The notes beneath the pieces are model-generated. The model saw only the letters and a program-made list of their open reading frames with translations, was not told the DNA's origin and made no database searches. A program made the position numbers and the translations under genes. From Candidatus Melainabacteria bacterium (GTDB lineage Bacteria > Cyanobacteriota > Vampirovibrionia > Gastranaerophilales > Gastranaerophilaceae), in the NCBI GenBank assembly GCA_022009935.1, contig CP091731.1, positions 1,612,001 through 1,676,000 of the forward strand: 64,000 bases of DNA. The letters run 5' to 3'. This document shows, in pieces, positions 1-10,435 of the stretch; positions within the stretch are counted from its first letter, which is position 1; the number at the start of each line of letters is the position of its first letter.

Positions 1-1
1 G

Positions 2-2128
2 GCTTGTATTTTTGTTTCTACAATTCAATCTTTTAGAGTTGAAAATAAAGAAGGTAGAAAATTATATGCACACAATGAAAATTTAGAAACCCATTTTGCA
101 GGCATAACAAATAATACAACTTTTAACTTAGATAGAATAGAAGAAGGTGCTGAGAAAGGAAAAATTAAATTTTCTTTTGCGAATTTATTAAATATTCATA
201 CACCTTTAGTTATTGTTGATGAAGCACACAATAATACTACAAATTTAAGTTATGAAGTAATGGATAGAGTAAACCCATCTTGTATTATAGAATTTACAGC
301 AACTCCATCTAAAGAATCTAATGTTTTGCACAGAGTTTCAGCTATGGAATTAAAAGCCGAAGAAATGATAAAATTGCCGATTGTTTTAACTGAATATCCA
401 AGTTGGCAAGAATCGATTGAAGCAGCAATAATTAAAAGAAAAGGTCTTGAAGATGTTGCTAAATTAGATAAAGACTATATTAGACCAATAGTTCTAATTC
501 AAGCAGAAAATAAAGATAAAGAAATAACTGTAGAAGTTATAAAAAATTATTTAATTGAAAATGGTAAAGTTGAACCTGGAAAAATTGCAATAGCAACAGG
601 AGAGCAAAGAGAACTTGATGGAATAAATATTTTAGATCCAAATTGTCCTATTGAGTTTGTTATAACAATGCAAGCATTAAAAGAAGGTTGGGATTGTTCT
701 TTTGCTTATATTTTTTGTTCAGTTGCAACAGTAAATTCAAAAACCGCTGTTGAACAATTATTAGGTAGAGTATTAAGAATGCCTTACGCAAAATTAAGAG
801 AAAAGTCTGATTTAAATAAAGCATACGCATTCGTTTCAACTACAAGTTGGCCTAATGCCGTTGCAAAATTATGCGATAATTTAACAAATATGGGTTTTGA
901 TGAAACAGAAGCAGAAACTTCCCTTGAACCAATTCAAGAAATGTTAGAGTTAGGGAAAAATAAAACCTGTAAAACAAACTTTTACAACAAAAATTGACAC
1001 TACAAAATTAACAGAAGAAGTAAAACAGATATTAGAAATTGAAACAAAAGATGATGGCACATCAACTATAAAACTTGATTTTTCTATTCCTCAAGAAATT
1101 ATTGAACAAGTTGAAAAGGTAATTGACAAAAAAGATGTTATCGCTTTTAAAAAGAACAGTTGCTATTCTTAAAAATAAAACAATAAATTTGACACCATCA
1201 GAAAGAGGTGAAATTATTGAAGTTCCTCAATTAAGGTTATTTATTGACGGAGAATGGGAAATTGCAGAAAAAGATATGTTTTTACCTAATGGGTGGAATT
1301 TATTAGATTATCCTGCTATTTTTGAAAACGGTGAATTTGATATAAGAGATGATGGCAAAACTTGTTGAAATCGACATTAATGGAAAGACAATAACAGAAA
1401 CTTATTATCAAAATACATTAAGTTTGAACTTAGAACATATAGAAACTAATTGGAGTAATTCAGATCTATCAAGATGGCTCGACAGAAAAATTGTTCAACC
1501 TGATATAACTATGCCTGTTAAATTGGAATTTATAAGAAGAATTGTTGAATACTTAAATTTACAAAAAGGAATTTCTCTTTCAACACTAATTATGAGAAAA
1601 TTTTTGCTGGCAAAAGCAATAGATAATAAGATTAACTATTACAGAAAAACAGCTTTTTCTAAAGGTTATCAACAAACATTATTTGATAATTTAATACCTG
1701 TTGAAACTAGTTTTGATTTCTCTTTTAAATTCGGTCAATATTACCCTGCAAGAGAGAAATATACAGGTCGAAAATCTTTTAATAAACATTTTTATCCTAT
1801 CATTGCAGGCATGAATGGAGAAGAAGTTGATTGTGCGATTGAAATCGATATAATGCCAGAGGTTAAGTATTGGGTTAGAAATATTGAGCATCACCCAATG
1901 GCATTTAATTTACCAACATCCACAGATAAATTCTATCCAGATTTTGTTACATTATTAAATGATGGCAGATTATATGCTATTGAATACAAAGGTGCAGATA
2001 GAATTTCCAATGATGATTCAAAAGAAAAAGACAATATTGGTAAATTATGGGCAGAAAAAAAGCAACGGTAAATGTTTGTTTAAAATGGTTACATCTGAAA
2101 AACAAGTTGGTAAAAGTATAAGTGCTTA
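2..2128 (+). CDS. Res-like DEAD/DEAH helicase with C-terminal nuclease domain (partial, frameshifted)
   Basis: The gene is open at the window edge, so the N-terminus (Walker A) is missing. The first segment has a DEAH box (VIVDEAHNNTT, about 215-245), then helicase motif V (KEGWDC, about 685-702) and motif VI (QLLGRVLRMPYA, about 754-790). The C-terminal part has a PD-(D/E)XK-like pattern, FYPDF, then YAIEYKGADR near 1930-2000. This order matches restriction subunits of type III systems or related SF2 helicase-nucleases. Reading shifts near 955, 1140, 1360 and 2060 split it into four pieces that join into one protein ending at 2128. No methyltransferase is visible here; it could lie upstream. 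The helicase call is firm and the exact system is not. Confidence 0.75.
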
Positions 2129-2320
2129 AATTAGAGAAGAATTATAAGATTTTAATAATACAAATAACTATAATTTAAAAACTATATTTATTAAACAAAT
2201 AGCATTTTACCATTATAAATAGTTCCATCAAAATCGGACATAAATCAAAGAAACTAAAAACAATTTGGAATTTCATATCTGCTACCTTTATGTTAAAATT
2301 AAGTAACACGGAGGTTTTCT

Positions 2321-2947
2321 ATGACAAATGAAGTTTCAAAAGTTTATACAGATATAACCGAATTACTTAACGTTGCAAGAGCAAAAAACTTACCACGTTG
2401 TTAATTCAATTATGGTTGAAACTTATTGGAAAATCGGTCATCGTATTGTTGAAGAAGAACAAGCTGGGAAATCTCGTGCAGAATATGGAACAAAACTCAT
2501 AGAAAATTTATCAAAATATTTGACAGATACTTTCGGAAAAGGTTTTTCTGAAGCCAATTTAAAGAATATGCGTCAATTTTATCTAGCATTTCCTAAATTC
2601 GACACGCAGTGCGTAGCGAATTTGTCTTGGACAAATATTCGTACAATCATTAGAATTAGCGACAAAAAAGAAAGAGAATATTATCTAAAAGAAGCTGCTG
2701 TTGGCAATTGGACTTCAAGACAACTTGAACGAAATATTAAAAGTGGATATTATCAAAGACTTTTATCTACACAAGAAAATAATGACAATATCTGTTTGCC
2801 AGCTGTTATTAATCCAAAAGATTTTGTCAAAGATCCGTATGTGTTAGAATTTTTAGATTTACCAGAAAATATTGAAGGTAAAGAAAGTACGTTAGAATCG
2901 GCATTAATTACAAATCTGCAAAAATTCTTGCTTGAACAAGGCAAAGG
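2321..2947 (+). CDS. DUF1016 (YhcG/PDDEXK nuclease family) protein, C-terminus lost
   Basis: ATG 2321 follows a good GGAGG at 2310-2314. One extra A near 2363 shifts the frame; after that the protein reads on with VETYWKIGHRIVEEEQ, SEANLKNMRQFYLAFP and WTNIRTIIRISDKKEREYY, typical of the DUF1016 N-terminal domain. The last sensible residues (QKFLLEQGKGF) sit just before the point where the family enters its C-terminal PD-(D/E)XK nuclease domain. There the sequence dissolves into A/T homopolymer. DUF1016 proteins are often found with restriction-modification loci, which fits the helicase-nuclease upstream. The missing nuclease half is probably an assembly fault rather than a deletion. Confidence 0.8.
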
Positions 2948-3712
<765 letters not shown>

Positions 3713-3744
3713 ATTTATACACACCTTGTTCAAAGACGATTTTA

Positions 3745-3855
3745 TTACTGTTCAAAAAGCCGTTCAAGTTCTGTTTTACAATCGCATTCTGCTATCATAT
3801 TAATCTCATCAAGAGTAAATTCTTTTAAATGTTTTGCTAATTTTTCTATGTTCAT
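3745..3855 (-). CDS. small 36-residue protein, last gene of Mu-like transposition operon
   Basis: A short ORF starting MNIEKLAKHLKEFTLDEI and ending LERLFEQ, with AAGGAG about 6 bases before its ATG. The ATG overlaps the inferred stop of the ATPase gene as ATGA, so the two are probably translationally coupled. The peptide is charged and predicted helical, with no recognised domain. Position after an A/B-type transposition pair suggests an accessory or regulatory role, which is inference only. Confidence 0.55.
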   Translation of the reverse strand: MNIEKLAKHLKEFTLDEINMIAECDCKTELERLFEQ

Positions 3856-4302
3856 AAAATCTCCTTAATTACATCAAGAGTTATTTCTTGTAAATTATTC
3901 TCTTTTGCAACAATCTCGTTGGTTTATCAGTTGCACAATTTGTCGAAATCTATTGTATTTCTTATGTATAAATTCAATCGCATCAATATTTATGCAAACT
4001 TCTGAAAGTTGGTCAAAGATTTGTTTTAAATCTTGCATAGAGAAGGTTTCAAATTTAACTATTTCAGAAAACCTATCAAAAAGATGTTTATACCGTTCTA
4101 TCTTTTTGTGTGCCAACCCCATACCCACAAAGATTATTGGACAATCTGCTTCATCGTGAATATCTCTCAAAATTTCTATTGTCTTCAAGTTGTTCATTAA
4201 GTAATCGATTTCATCAACTATAATTAATTGTGGTTTTTGTTTCAGTTTTTGGACAATCAAATTAAAATTATCCGATGTTAAATATCTCGGAATTTCGTCC
4301 AT
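3852..4302 (-). CDS. MuB/TniB-like AAA ATPase, lacks Walker A region
   Basis: The protein has a clear Walker B (QLIIVDEIDYL), a sensor-1-like segment (PIIFVGMG) and a C-terminal lid-like part (YNRFRQIVQLIN). A shift near 3915 hides its true end; in the other frame it reads NEIVAKENNLQEITLDVIKEIL and stops at 3852. MuB-type ATPases bind DNA and deliver the transposase to the target. Here only about 35 residues precede Walker B, so the N-terminal HTH and the Walker A loop, normally around 100 residues, are absent. The transposase stop lies just 14 bases upstream, leaving no room. Either a deletion or a collapsed assembly is likely. Confidence 0.7.
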
Positions 4303-4315
4303 TTCTTTTTTTTAT

Positions 4316-5525
4316 TTAAATATTTAAAAAATATTTCAAATCATCAAGTTGGTTTATATCTATATTTTGTCTTTTTCTACTTTCTAAAACTTCTGCTATT
4401 GTTTTATTAGGCGCATTTGGACAAGATTGAGAATTTTTTAAATCCAACCACATATCTATAATTTTTATTGTTTCGGCTAAAGTTGGAATGTAGTCATTGT
4501 GAATTTGTTTGTGGAGTTTTTCATTTCTCATCAAATAGGCTGGTTTATTACTTATACTTGAACCAACATAACTTGGTAATAATTTTTCAAAACCTTCTTG
4601 AAACTCTTTAAAAAATCTTTCAATAACTTTTGCTCTTGCGTTATATGGTCTTGCAAATACTGTTTCTATGCCTAACTTAGAATAAAGTCCGTTAAAACCA
4701 AGTTCAGAGAATCCTTTATCATCAGTAAAATATTTCGCTCTAAATGCTCTACCGTTATCTTGATACACAATTTTAGGTATCATATCTAAATTAATAATTG
4801 AGTTCCTTAAAGCACTCGCAATACATTGAGTATTTTCTTCTAGCATAATTTCATAACCAACGAGTGCTGTTGATTTCCAATCAAGAAAACCAACTAATGT
4901 CGCTCTCGTTGGTTTACCTGTAAATGGATTGATTACATTGAAATTTAAAACGTGTCCATCGGCTACAAGAATATCCCCAACTTCAAGCAGACTCGCATCT
5001 CTCTTAATATATGGTTCAACTTTATCTGACAGTGCTTTTTCTCCATCACGTGCTAAAACCCATTTGTCATAATTATTTTTCTTAAACCAATTTGCATATT
5101 TTCTAAAAGTAATATCTGCTGGAATGTAACTTTGCCCCTTGTTGTTGAAGTTTGTATTTTGTAAGTGCTATGGCTTTACCAATACAAATTCGATTTGGGT
5201 GTAATAATAATCCCATAAATATTTTAATTTCTTTATCTGTTAAACAAGTCCTGTATTCATCTACTTTTGCATATCTGTATTGTGGGATAAGTTTAGTGTA
5301 ATCTTCGGTTCCATTGAGAATGTTTTTCCATCTATGAAGTGTGCCTCTACTGATTTTACCTAATACCTCAAAAAGGTGAGAATTACTTGTATTGTGCAGA
5401 TTTACAAAATCGTAATCTGCTTGGAGTTTGTTATCTAATTTTCTACGAAATTCTTTCCATTGATTTAGTAAATCTAATCTTGCTAAGGCTATTTTCTTTG
5501 ATTTTTCTGGAGTGAATTCGACCAT
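4316..5525 (-). CDS. Mu-type DDE transposase
   Basis: ATG 5525 begins MVEFTPEKSKKIALARLDL, an N-terminal HTH-like region (SRGTLHRWKN). One G too many in the GGGG near 5134 breaks the frame; repaired, the sequence runs through to 4316. The RNase H-fold catalytic triad is visible: D in VADGHVLNF, D in VYQDNGRAF 67 residues later, and E in NARAKVIERFF 46 residues after that. This spacing and the PYNARAKVIERFF context match the MuA group. It would cut and join the ends of the element with help from the adjacent ATPase. Confidence 0.85.
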
Positions 5526-5586
5526 GTTTTTATTCCTTTTTTACACAACCATTCATCACTCTTTATCTCAATTAAATCAACTCTTC

Positions 5587-5611
5587 GTCTCAATTTCAGA
5601 GATAATTCGAC
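5587..5611. promoter_or_regulatory. operator-like repeat, copy near the transposase gene
   Basis: The 21-base core TCTCAATTTCAGAGATAATTC recurs at 7554-7574 with one mismatch, upstream of the response regulator gene. This copy lies between the HTH gene and the transposase gene, about 60 bases before the transposase start. A shared operator for a regulator encoded by the element is the simplest reading. Confidence 0.4.
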
Positions 5612-5616
5612 ACAAT

Positions 5617-6042
5617 TTAATATGTACCATTCCAACCTAATATTTTGCTATTAATTTCTTCAATGGCATCTGGCGGTAAAAACTTTGCAGATTTCTTTTT
5701 AAATGAAAAATTATCCAAATTTTTTGTTTGTTCTTTTTCTTCTCTATTTATAAATTTGATAATATTTTCTAAAGTACAAATTTTATGTTTATTTAAAATT
5801 CTATTATTATCAATATCATCATTTAATTTTGCAAGAAGTTTTGCCCCAATATTATAAATATCACCAGCAAATTGGTTTGAAAAATCTTTTATTCTGACGA
5901 TATGATTATCCCAGTTGTGTTTCTTTTTCCAATTAAAAATAGTTCTGCGTGAAATATTTAATTTTTCAGCAATCATTTCTGGGGATAAATTTTCAACACA
6001 GTATAATTTTTTCTGCTTTTGAAGTAAATGTAATTTATTCAA
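5617..6042 (-). CDS. HTH protein of Mu-like element (DUF1804 or small-terminase-like)
   Basis: An intact 141-residue protein. Residues 16-40 form a helix-turn-helix (LSPEMIAEKLNISRRTIFNWKKK) like those in phage DUF1804 proteins and small terminase subunits. The rest is charged and helical (IGAKLLAKLNDDID, ENIIKFINREEKEQ). It sits directly upstream of the transposase in the same direction. It may act as a DNA-binding regulator or end-binding accessory; the specific role is not shown by the sequence. Confidence 0.6.
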   Translation of the reverse strand: MNKLHLLQKQKKLYCVENLSPEMIAEKLNISRRTIFNWKKKHNWDNHIVRIKDFSNQFAGDIYNIGAKLLAKLNDDIDNNRILNKHKICTLENIIKFINREEKEQTKNLDNFSFKKKSAKFLPPDAIEEINSKILGWNGTY

Positions 6043-6130
6043 GAAAAATTCCTTTCAAAGTAATATAAACTGTAATGACATTAATCGCTCTTGTTTTGAA
6101 AGAAGTCAAGTGTTTTATTTTTAGTTTGGT

Positions 6131-6741
6131 TTATCGACATATTAAACAATTACAAGTAGGATCACTATCTTTATGAAAAGGTTCTTTAATTGGTAAGACT
6201 TGATAATACAAAAATGCTGAATCTTTATGTTTGTCAACTTGTCTTTCTGGTTTACACATTATTTCTGAATGTACGTTAAAACTTCCAAAATCAACACCTT
6301 CTCGTTCTAATGGACAAACTCTTGTAATTCCAAACCAAACCTTACTAATTGGCATTAACGGAATATAGCTTAAATTTTCAGCCTTAATTTCAATCAATGA
6401 GTATTGACTAATAATTACTTTATCAATTTCGTATTTGTAATAAATTAATCCATTACCACCTTGAGATTTAGAATCGTGATGAAAAAAATATAAGAGGAAA
6501 TCTCATTTCTTTCATAGAAGAGTATATGAAAAATTTTTCATTTTTTTCTGTAATTTTAGATGTACAATTCCAATATCCTTGTTTATATAAATACTGGCAA
6601 ACTTTTGTTAAAGTCCCAAATCTATATCCCCAAGGCAACCAATATGTTTCGCCTTCAAGCTTTTTTATTTCATCATTTATTTTTTGTTTCATTTTTTGTT
6701 GGTACAAGAACTCCAACAATACCTAAATTTAATTTTTTCAT
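6131..6741 (-). CDS. unrecognised protein in Mu-like element (frameshifted)
   Basis: Two pieces join across shifts near 6485 and 6690 into roughly 200 residues. Recognisable strings are EGETYWLPWGYRFG, TSKITEKNEKFFIY, HHDSKSQGGNGLIYYKYEID and the C-terminus DPTCNCLICR. The final Cys cluster could bind metal. ATG 6741 or ATG 6692 could be the start; neither has a convincing ribosome site, although TATAAT-like sequence lies just upstream of 6741. I do not recognise the family. It is co-directional with the transposition genes. Confidence 0.5.
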
Positions 6742-6796
6742 TGTAATTATTATATCATAGCCTCATTATTTTCTGTATTATTCTTTATCTGAAAAA

Positions 6797-7453
6797 TTAG
6801 AAGTTTACGACATTATTTTTTATGGCAGTAATTGCAGCTGTCGTTCTATCTTTAACTGCTAATTTATCTAATATACGATGAATATGAATTTTTGCTGTAC
6901 TTACTGTTATAAAAAGTTTATTGGCAATTTCTTCATTTGAAAGTCCATTAACAATTAATTGCAAAACTTCAATTTCTCTATTTGTTAAATCGTAATTGTT
7001 TTTTGCTTCAATTTTTCTCGGTGCATTTTGGATTTTAGATAAAACTAGTTTTGCAATTGCTGGGTCTATCCAAGCAACTCCTTCATTTACGGATTCTATT
7101 GATCTAATTATTTGTTCTGATGTTGCACCTTTTATCATATAGCCATCAGAGCCAGCAAGAAACATTTCCATAACATCATTTTCAGAATTTCTTGAAGTAA
7201 ATGCAATAATTTTTATGTCAGGGTTGAAATTTTTTATTTGTTTTGTAGCTTCAATTCCATCTATATCTGGTAATCCAATATCCATTAAAACTATATCTGG
7301 ATTTATTCTTTTGGCTTTGCTAATACCTGCTATGCCATTATTTGCTTCTCCAGTAAGTTCTATTTTATTCGATTTTTCAATTATTAATGATAATCCGATT
7401 CTTGTAAGTTCGTGGTCTTCGATTATCAGAATTTTAATTTTTGTTAAATTCAT
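6797..7453 (-). CDS. NarL/FixJ-family response regulator
   Basis: An intact 218-residue protein. The receiver domain (residues 5-120) has the acidic pair IEDHE, the phospho-acceptor Asp in DIVLMDIGLPDIDG, and the Thr and Lys positions (AFTSR, YMIKGA). The C-terminal LuxR-type HTH (about 150-212) contains LTNREIEVLQLIVNGLSNEE and the recognition helix region TAKIHIHRILDKL. No partner kinase is adjacent. It lies within the limits of the Mu-like element, between the iteron-like upstream region and the transposition genes, which is unusual cargo or a captured regulator. Confidence 0.9.
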   Translation of the reverse strand: MNLTKIKILIIEDHELTRIGLSLIIEKSNKIELTGEANNGIAGISKAKRINPDIVLMDIGLPDIDGIEATKQIKNFNPDIKIIAFTSRNSENDVMEMFLAGSDGYMIKGATSEQIIRSIESVNEGVAWIDPAIAKLVLSKIQNAPRKIEAKNNYDLTNREIEVLQLIVNGLSNEEIANKLFITVSTAKIHIHRILDKLAVKDRTTAAITAIKNNVVNF

Positions 7454-7552
7454 AATAAATACTCCTTATATGATTATTATAAATTTAACTTTAAATTTTA
7501 CATCTATAATATTGTGTACATAATATTATGTATTTTACTTTTATATCAAAAT

Positions 7553-7577
7553 ATCTCAATCTCAGAGATAATTCTGC
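7553..7577. promoter_or_regulatory. operator-like repeat, copy upstream of the response regulator
   Basis: Contains the perfect 11-base palindrome ATCTCAGAGAT within a 21-base core that recurs at 5588-5608 with one mismatch. It lies about 100 bases before the response regulator start. It may be the binding site of an element-encoded repressor or activator. Confidence 0.4.
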
Positions 7578-7683
7578 ATGTCTCAATTTAAGAAATACTT
7601 ATCCCATTGCACTAAATGTGCTCGACTGAAAGGTAAATATATCGTGATAAATTAGTAATATGTATTAAAATCAGTGAAATTTT

Positions 7684-7743
7684 GGTGCAAATATTTCTCA
7701 AAAAGTGCAGATAAAGTCCAATTAGTGCAAGTAAATCTCATTC
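7684..7743. repeat. three 20-base iterons, possible transposase-binding end sites
   Basis: Three tandem units start at 7684, 7704 and 7724, each beginning (A/G)GTGCA followed by an A/T-rich tract, in exact 20-base register. Further GTGCA copies occur in inverted orientation near 7606 and 7807. Mu and Tn7-like ends carry repeated transposase-binding sites, so this 7550-7823 region is a candidate element end. The flanking 7454-7683 region otherwise holds no gene. Confidence 0.45.
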
Positions 7744-7854
7744 TATTAAAATAGCCATAAAAGGCTTTATATCGAAGTCATAGCGATTATGTACCCATCT
7801 CGCACTTGCACTTTATTTACAACGGTTAGTAAAAATTTATAATTATTAATAAAA

Positions 7855-7889
7855 CAAAAAAGCTTTCTTTAAAAAGAAAGCTTTTTTTA
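7855..7889. terminator. bidirectional intrinsic terminator
   Basis: A strong hairpin with arms AAAAAGCTTTCTT and AAGAAAGCTTTTT around a short AA/TA loop, flanked by A runs on one side and T runs on the other. It would end the tRNA-Gln transcript on the minus strand and could insulate the element boundary. Confidence 0.8.
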
Positions 7890-7891
7890 AT

Positions 7892-7963
7892 CTGGGGCGG
7901 AAGGATTCGAACCTCCGAATGCCTGGACCAAAACCAGGTGCCTTACCACTTGGCGACGCCCCA
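7892..7963 (-). tRNA. tRNA-Gln (anticodon UUG)
   Basis: The minus strand folds as a cloverleaf. The acceptor arms are TGGGGCG and CGCCCCA, the anticodon loop TTTTGGT gives UUG, and the T loop is GTTCGAATCC. There is no encoded CCA. It is followed directly by a strong terminator, and the Mu-like element begins just beyond. Confidence 0.95.
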
Positions 7964-8076
7964 ATATTTATTTTTCACTTTTTTATTATATTAAAACCTT
8001 AACTTAATTGTCAAGAATATTTTTTATTTTAATTATTTTTTTTGCTAAAATCAATTGTATAAAATAGGATGTAGTT

Positions 8077-8844
8077 ATGATTTTAGCGATTGATATTGGC
8101 AATACGAATATAACATGTGGTGTGTTTTATAATGATAAATTGCTTTATAAAACCTCCATTGCTTCAAAAAATGTTGAAAATAATAGTTATTATGTTTTTT
8201 TTGAAAATATTCGTAAAAATTATAAAATATCTTATGTCTATATAATTTCTGTTGTTAATAAACTTGACAATAAAATAGAAAACATACTTAAAGACATTTT
8301 TAATAAACCAATTAAAATTATTACGACTGATTTTGATTTAGGGATAAAAATTGATTTAAGAATACCTTCTCAACTTGGAACAGATAGACTAATAAATGCA
8401 TATTATGGCAAAAAGTTATATAAAAATAATTTTGTTATTGTAGATTTTGGGACGGCAACAACATTTGATGTTGTTGATATTAACGGAAATTTTGTTGGTG
8501 GCTTAATATGTCCGGGATTAAATATTTCTTTAAAAGCCTTAAATGTTTTTACATCCAAACTTCCATTAATCCATATATCTGAAATTAGTAATGTTATTGG
8601 CAAAACGACAGAAGAAGCAATTTTAAACGGTGTTGTTTTAGGTCATGCCAAAATGGTAGATGGAATAATTTTTGAACTTGATAAAACTTTAAATACAAAG
8701 TTGAAAACCATTGCAACCGGCGGATATTCAAATCTAATAGCAAAATATACCGAGACAAATTTTGATTTAATTGATGAAAATTTAACTTTAAAATCTTTAA
8801 ATGAGTTGCATACCTTATTCAATCGCAATGTTGTTTTATCTTGA
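8077..8844 (+). CDS. coaX: type III pantothenate kinase
   Basis: An intact 255-residue protein that phosphorylates pantothenate in the first step of coenzyme A synthesis. It has the ASKHA-fold signatures of CoaX: DIGNTN at the N-terminus, GTDRL near residue 97, DFGTATTFD near 127 and a Gly-rich CPGLNISLKAL after it. The length is normal for the family. It sits alone between tRNA-Gln (opposite strand) and leuB, with a 49-base gap to the latter. Confidence 0.95.
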   Translation: MILAIDIGNTNITCGVFYNDKLLYKTSIASKNVENNSYYVFFENIRKNYKISYVYIISVVNKLDNKIENILKDIFNKPIKIITTDFDLGIKIDLRIPSQLGTDRLINAYYGKKLYKNNFVIVDFGTATTFDVVDINGNFVGGLICPGLNISLKALNVFTSKLPLIHISEISNVIGKTTEEAILNGVVLGHAKMVDGIIFELDKTLNTKLKTIATGGYSNLIAKYTETNFDLIDENLTLKSLNELHTLFNRNVVLS

Positions 8845-8893
8845 ATAAAATGGTATAATAGTCGCAATAAAGTAAAAGAGGAGAGAAGAAAAG

Positions 8894-9970
8894 ATGAAAG
8901 AATTTAATGTATGCTTGCTTCCTGGCGACGGTATAGGTTGTGAAGTTGTTAATGAAGCTAAAAAAGTTTTAAGTGCCGTTGAAAAAAATTTGGTTATAAA
9001 TTCAACTATAAAGAAGAATTGATTGGTGGCATAGCATACGAAAAAACAGGAAGTCCATTACCTCAAAATACAATTGATAGTGCTAAAGCATCGGATGCTG
9101 TTATTTTAGGTGCGGTTGGTGACTGGAAATATGATACATTGCCACCTGATGTTCGTCCGGAAAAAGCATTACTTGGTATCCGCAAGGCATTAAATCTTTT
9201 TGCAAATCTCCGTCCTGCTTATGTTTTTGATGAACTCGTTTCTTCTTCAACTTTAAAAAGAAAACATCGTTAAAGGTGTTGATATTATGATTATACGCGA
9301 GTTAACAGGCGATGTTTATTTTGGTGAACCAAAAGGTGTTGAAGTTATTAATGGTGAAAAAACAGGTTTTAACAATATGATTTATAAAGAGTCCGAAATA
9401 AATCGTATTATGCATGTTGCTTTTCAAACTGCTCAAAAACGAAATAAAAAATTATGCTCAATTGACAAGGCTAATGTTTTGGATGTTTCTCGTTTATGGA
9501 GAGAAATTGCACTTGAAGTTGCAAAAGAATACCCTGATGTAGAGCTTTCTCATATGTATGTTGATAATGCGGCTATGCAATTAATAAGAAATCCTAAACA
9601 GTTTGACACAATTGTGACAGGAAACATTTTTGGTGATATATTATCAGACGAAGCTTCGATGTTATCAGGCTCTTTAGGTATGCTTCCCAGTGCAAGTTTA
9701 TCAGACGGAAAAACGCCAAGTTTGTATGAACCAATCCACGGTAGCGCTCCTGATTTAAAAGGTAAAAATATTGTTAATCCGATTGCAACAATTCTTTCAA
9801 CAGCAATGATGCTTGAATACTCTTTCAATGATAGTGTTGCATCAAAGGCTATTTATGACTCAGTGAAGAAAGTTTTAAAAGAAGGCTATAGAACACCTGA
9901 TATTTTTGTTGAAGGCAACACAAAAGTTTCAACAACACAAATGGGTGATTTGATTGCACAAAATGTTTAA
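8894..9970 (+). CDS. leuB: 3-isopropylmalate dehydrogenase (frameshifted)
   Basis: This NAD-dependent enzyme carries out oxidative decarboxylation of 3-isopropylmalate in leucine synthesis. ATG 8894 follows GAGGAGAG. The N-terminal LLPGDGIG, the substrate loop GAVGDWKYDTLPPDVRPEK, RELTGDVYFGEP, the catalytic-site region DKANVLDVSRLWR, and GNIFGDILSDEASML all fit. Shifts near 8988 (A run) and 9263 split it into three pieces. The total is about 358 residues, normal for LeuB. A terminator follows at 10001. Confidence 0.92.
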
Positions 9971-10000
9971 TTGTTTTTTTAATAAAATAACAAGCATACT

Positions 10001-10035
10001 AAAAAAGACCTGAAGGAAAATCAGGTCTTTTCTTT
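10001..10035 (+). terminator. intrinsic terminator after leuB
   Basis: Hairpin with arms AAAAGACCTGA and TCAGGTCTTTT followed by a T-rich tail. It is nearly symmetric and may also serve the convergent parvulin gene. Confidence 0.85.
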
Positions 10036-10043
10036 AATTTTGC

Positions 10044-10417
10044 CTATTTCTTATCATACACCTTAATCAAATGGTAGCCGAATTGTGTTTTTATGGGATC
10101 GGATACCTTGTTTATTTCAGTGTCAAATGCGGCATTTTCAAATTCTTTCACCATTTGTCCGCGTCTAAAATAGCCTAAATCACCACCGTTTTTGCCAGAG
10201 GGACATTTTGAATATTTTTTGCTAACTCTTCAAAACTTGCACCTTCATCTATTTCAGATTTTAATGCTTTTGCTTCACTTTCACTTGATACAAGAATATG
10301 ACTCGCTTTAACTTTTGTTATTTCTTCCATTTTTGCCCAACCTTTCTCAGATGTAAACGGTATTAGTATATTAAAAAACATTAAAGTTGTAAATAAAATT
10401 TTTATAAATTTCCTCAT
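10044..10417 (-). CDS. secreted parvulin-type peptidyl-prolyl isomerase (frameshifted)
   Basis: ATG 10417 after GGAGA starts a signal peptide (MRKFIKILFTTLMFFNIL). The mature part has VKASHILVSSESEAKAL and a shift near 10205, after which the frame reads GDLGYFRRGQMVKEFENAAF and ends FGYHLIKVYDKK. These are the conserved strands of the PpiC/rotamase fold. At about 124 residues it is a single-domain parvulin, without the chaperone arms of SurA or PrsA. It would assist folding of exported proteins in the periplasm. It is 18 bases downstream of the TPR gene and likely cotranscribed. Confidence 0.85.
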
Positions 10418-10435
10418 ATTTTTTCTCCATATTTT

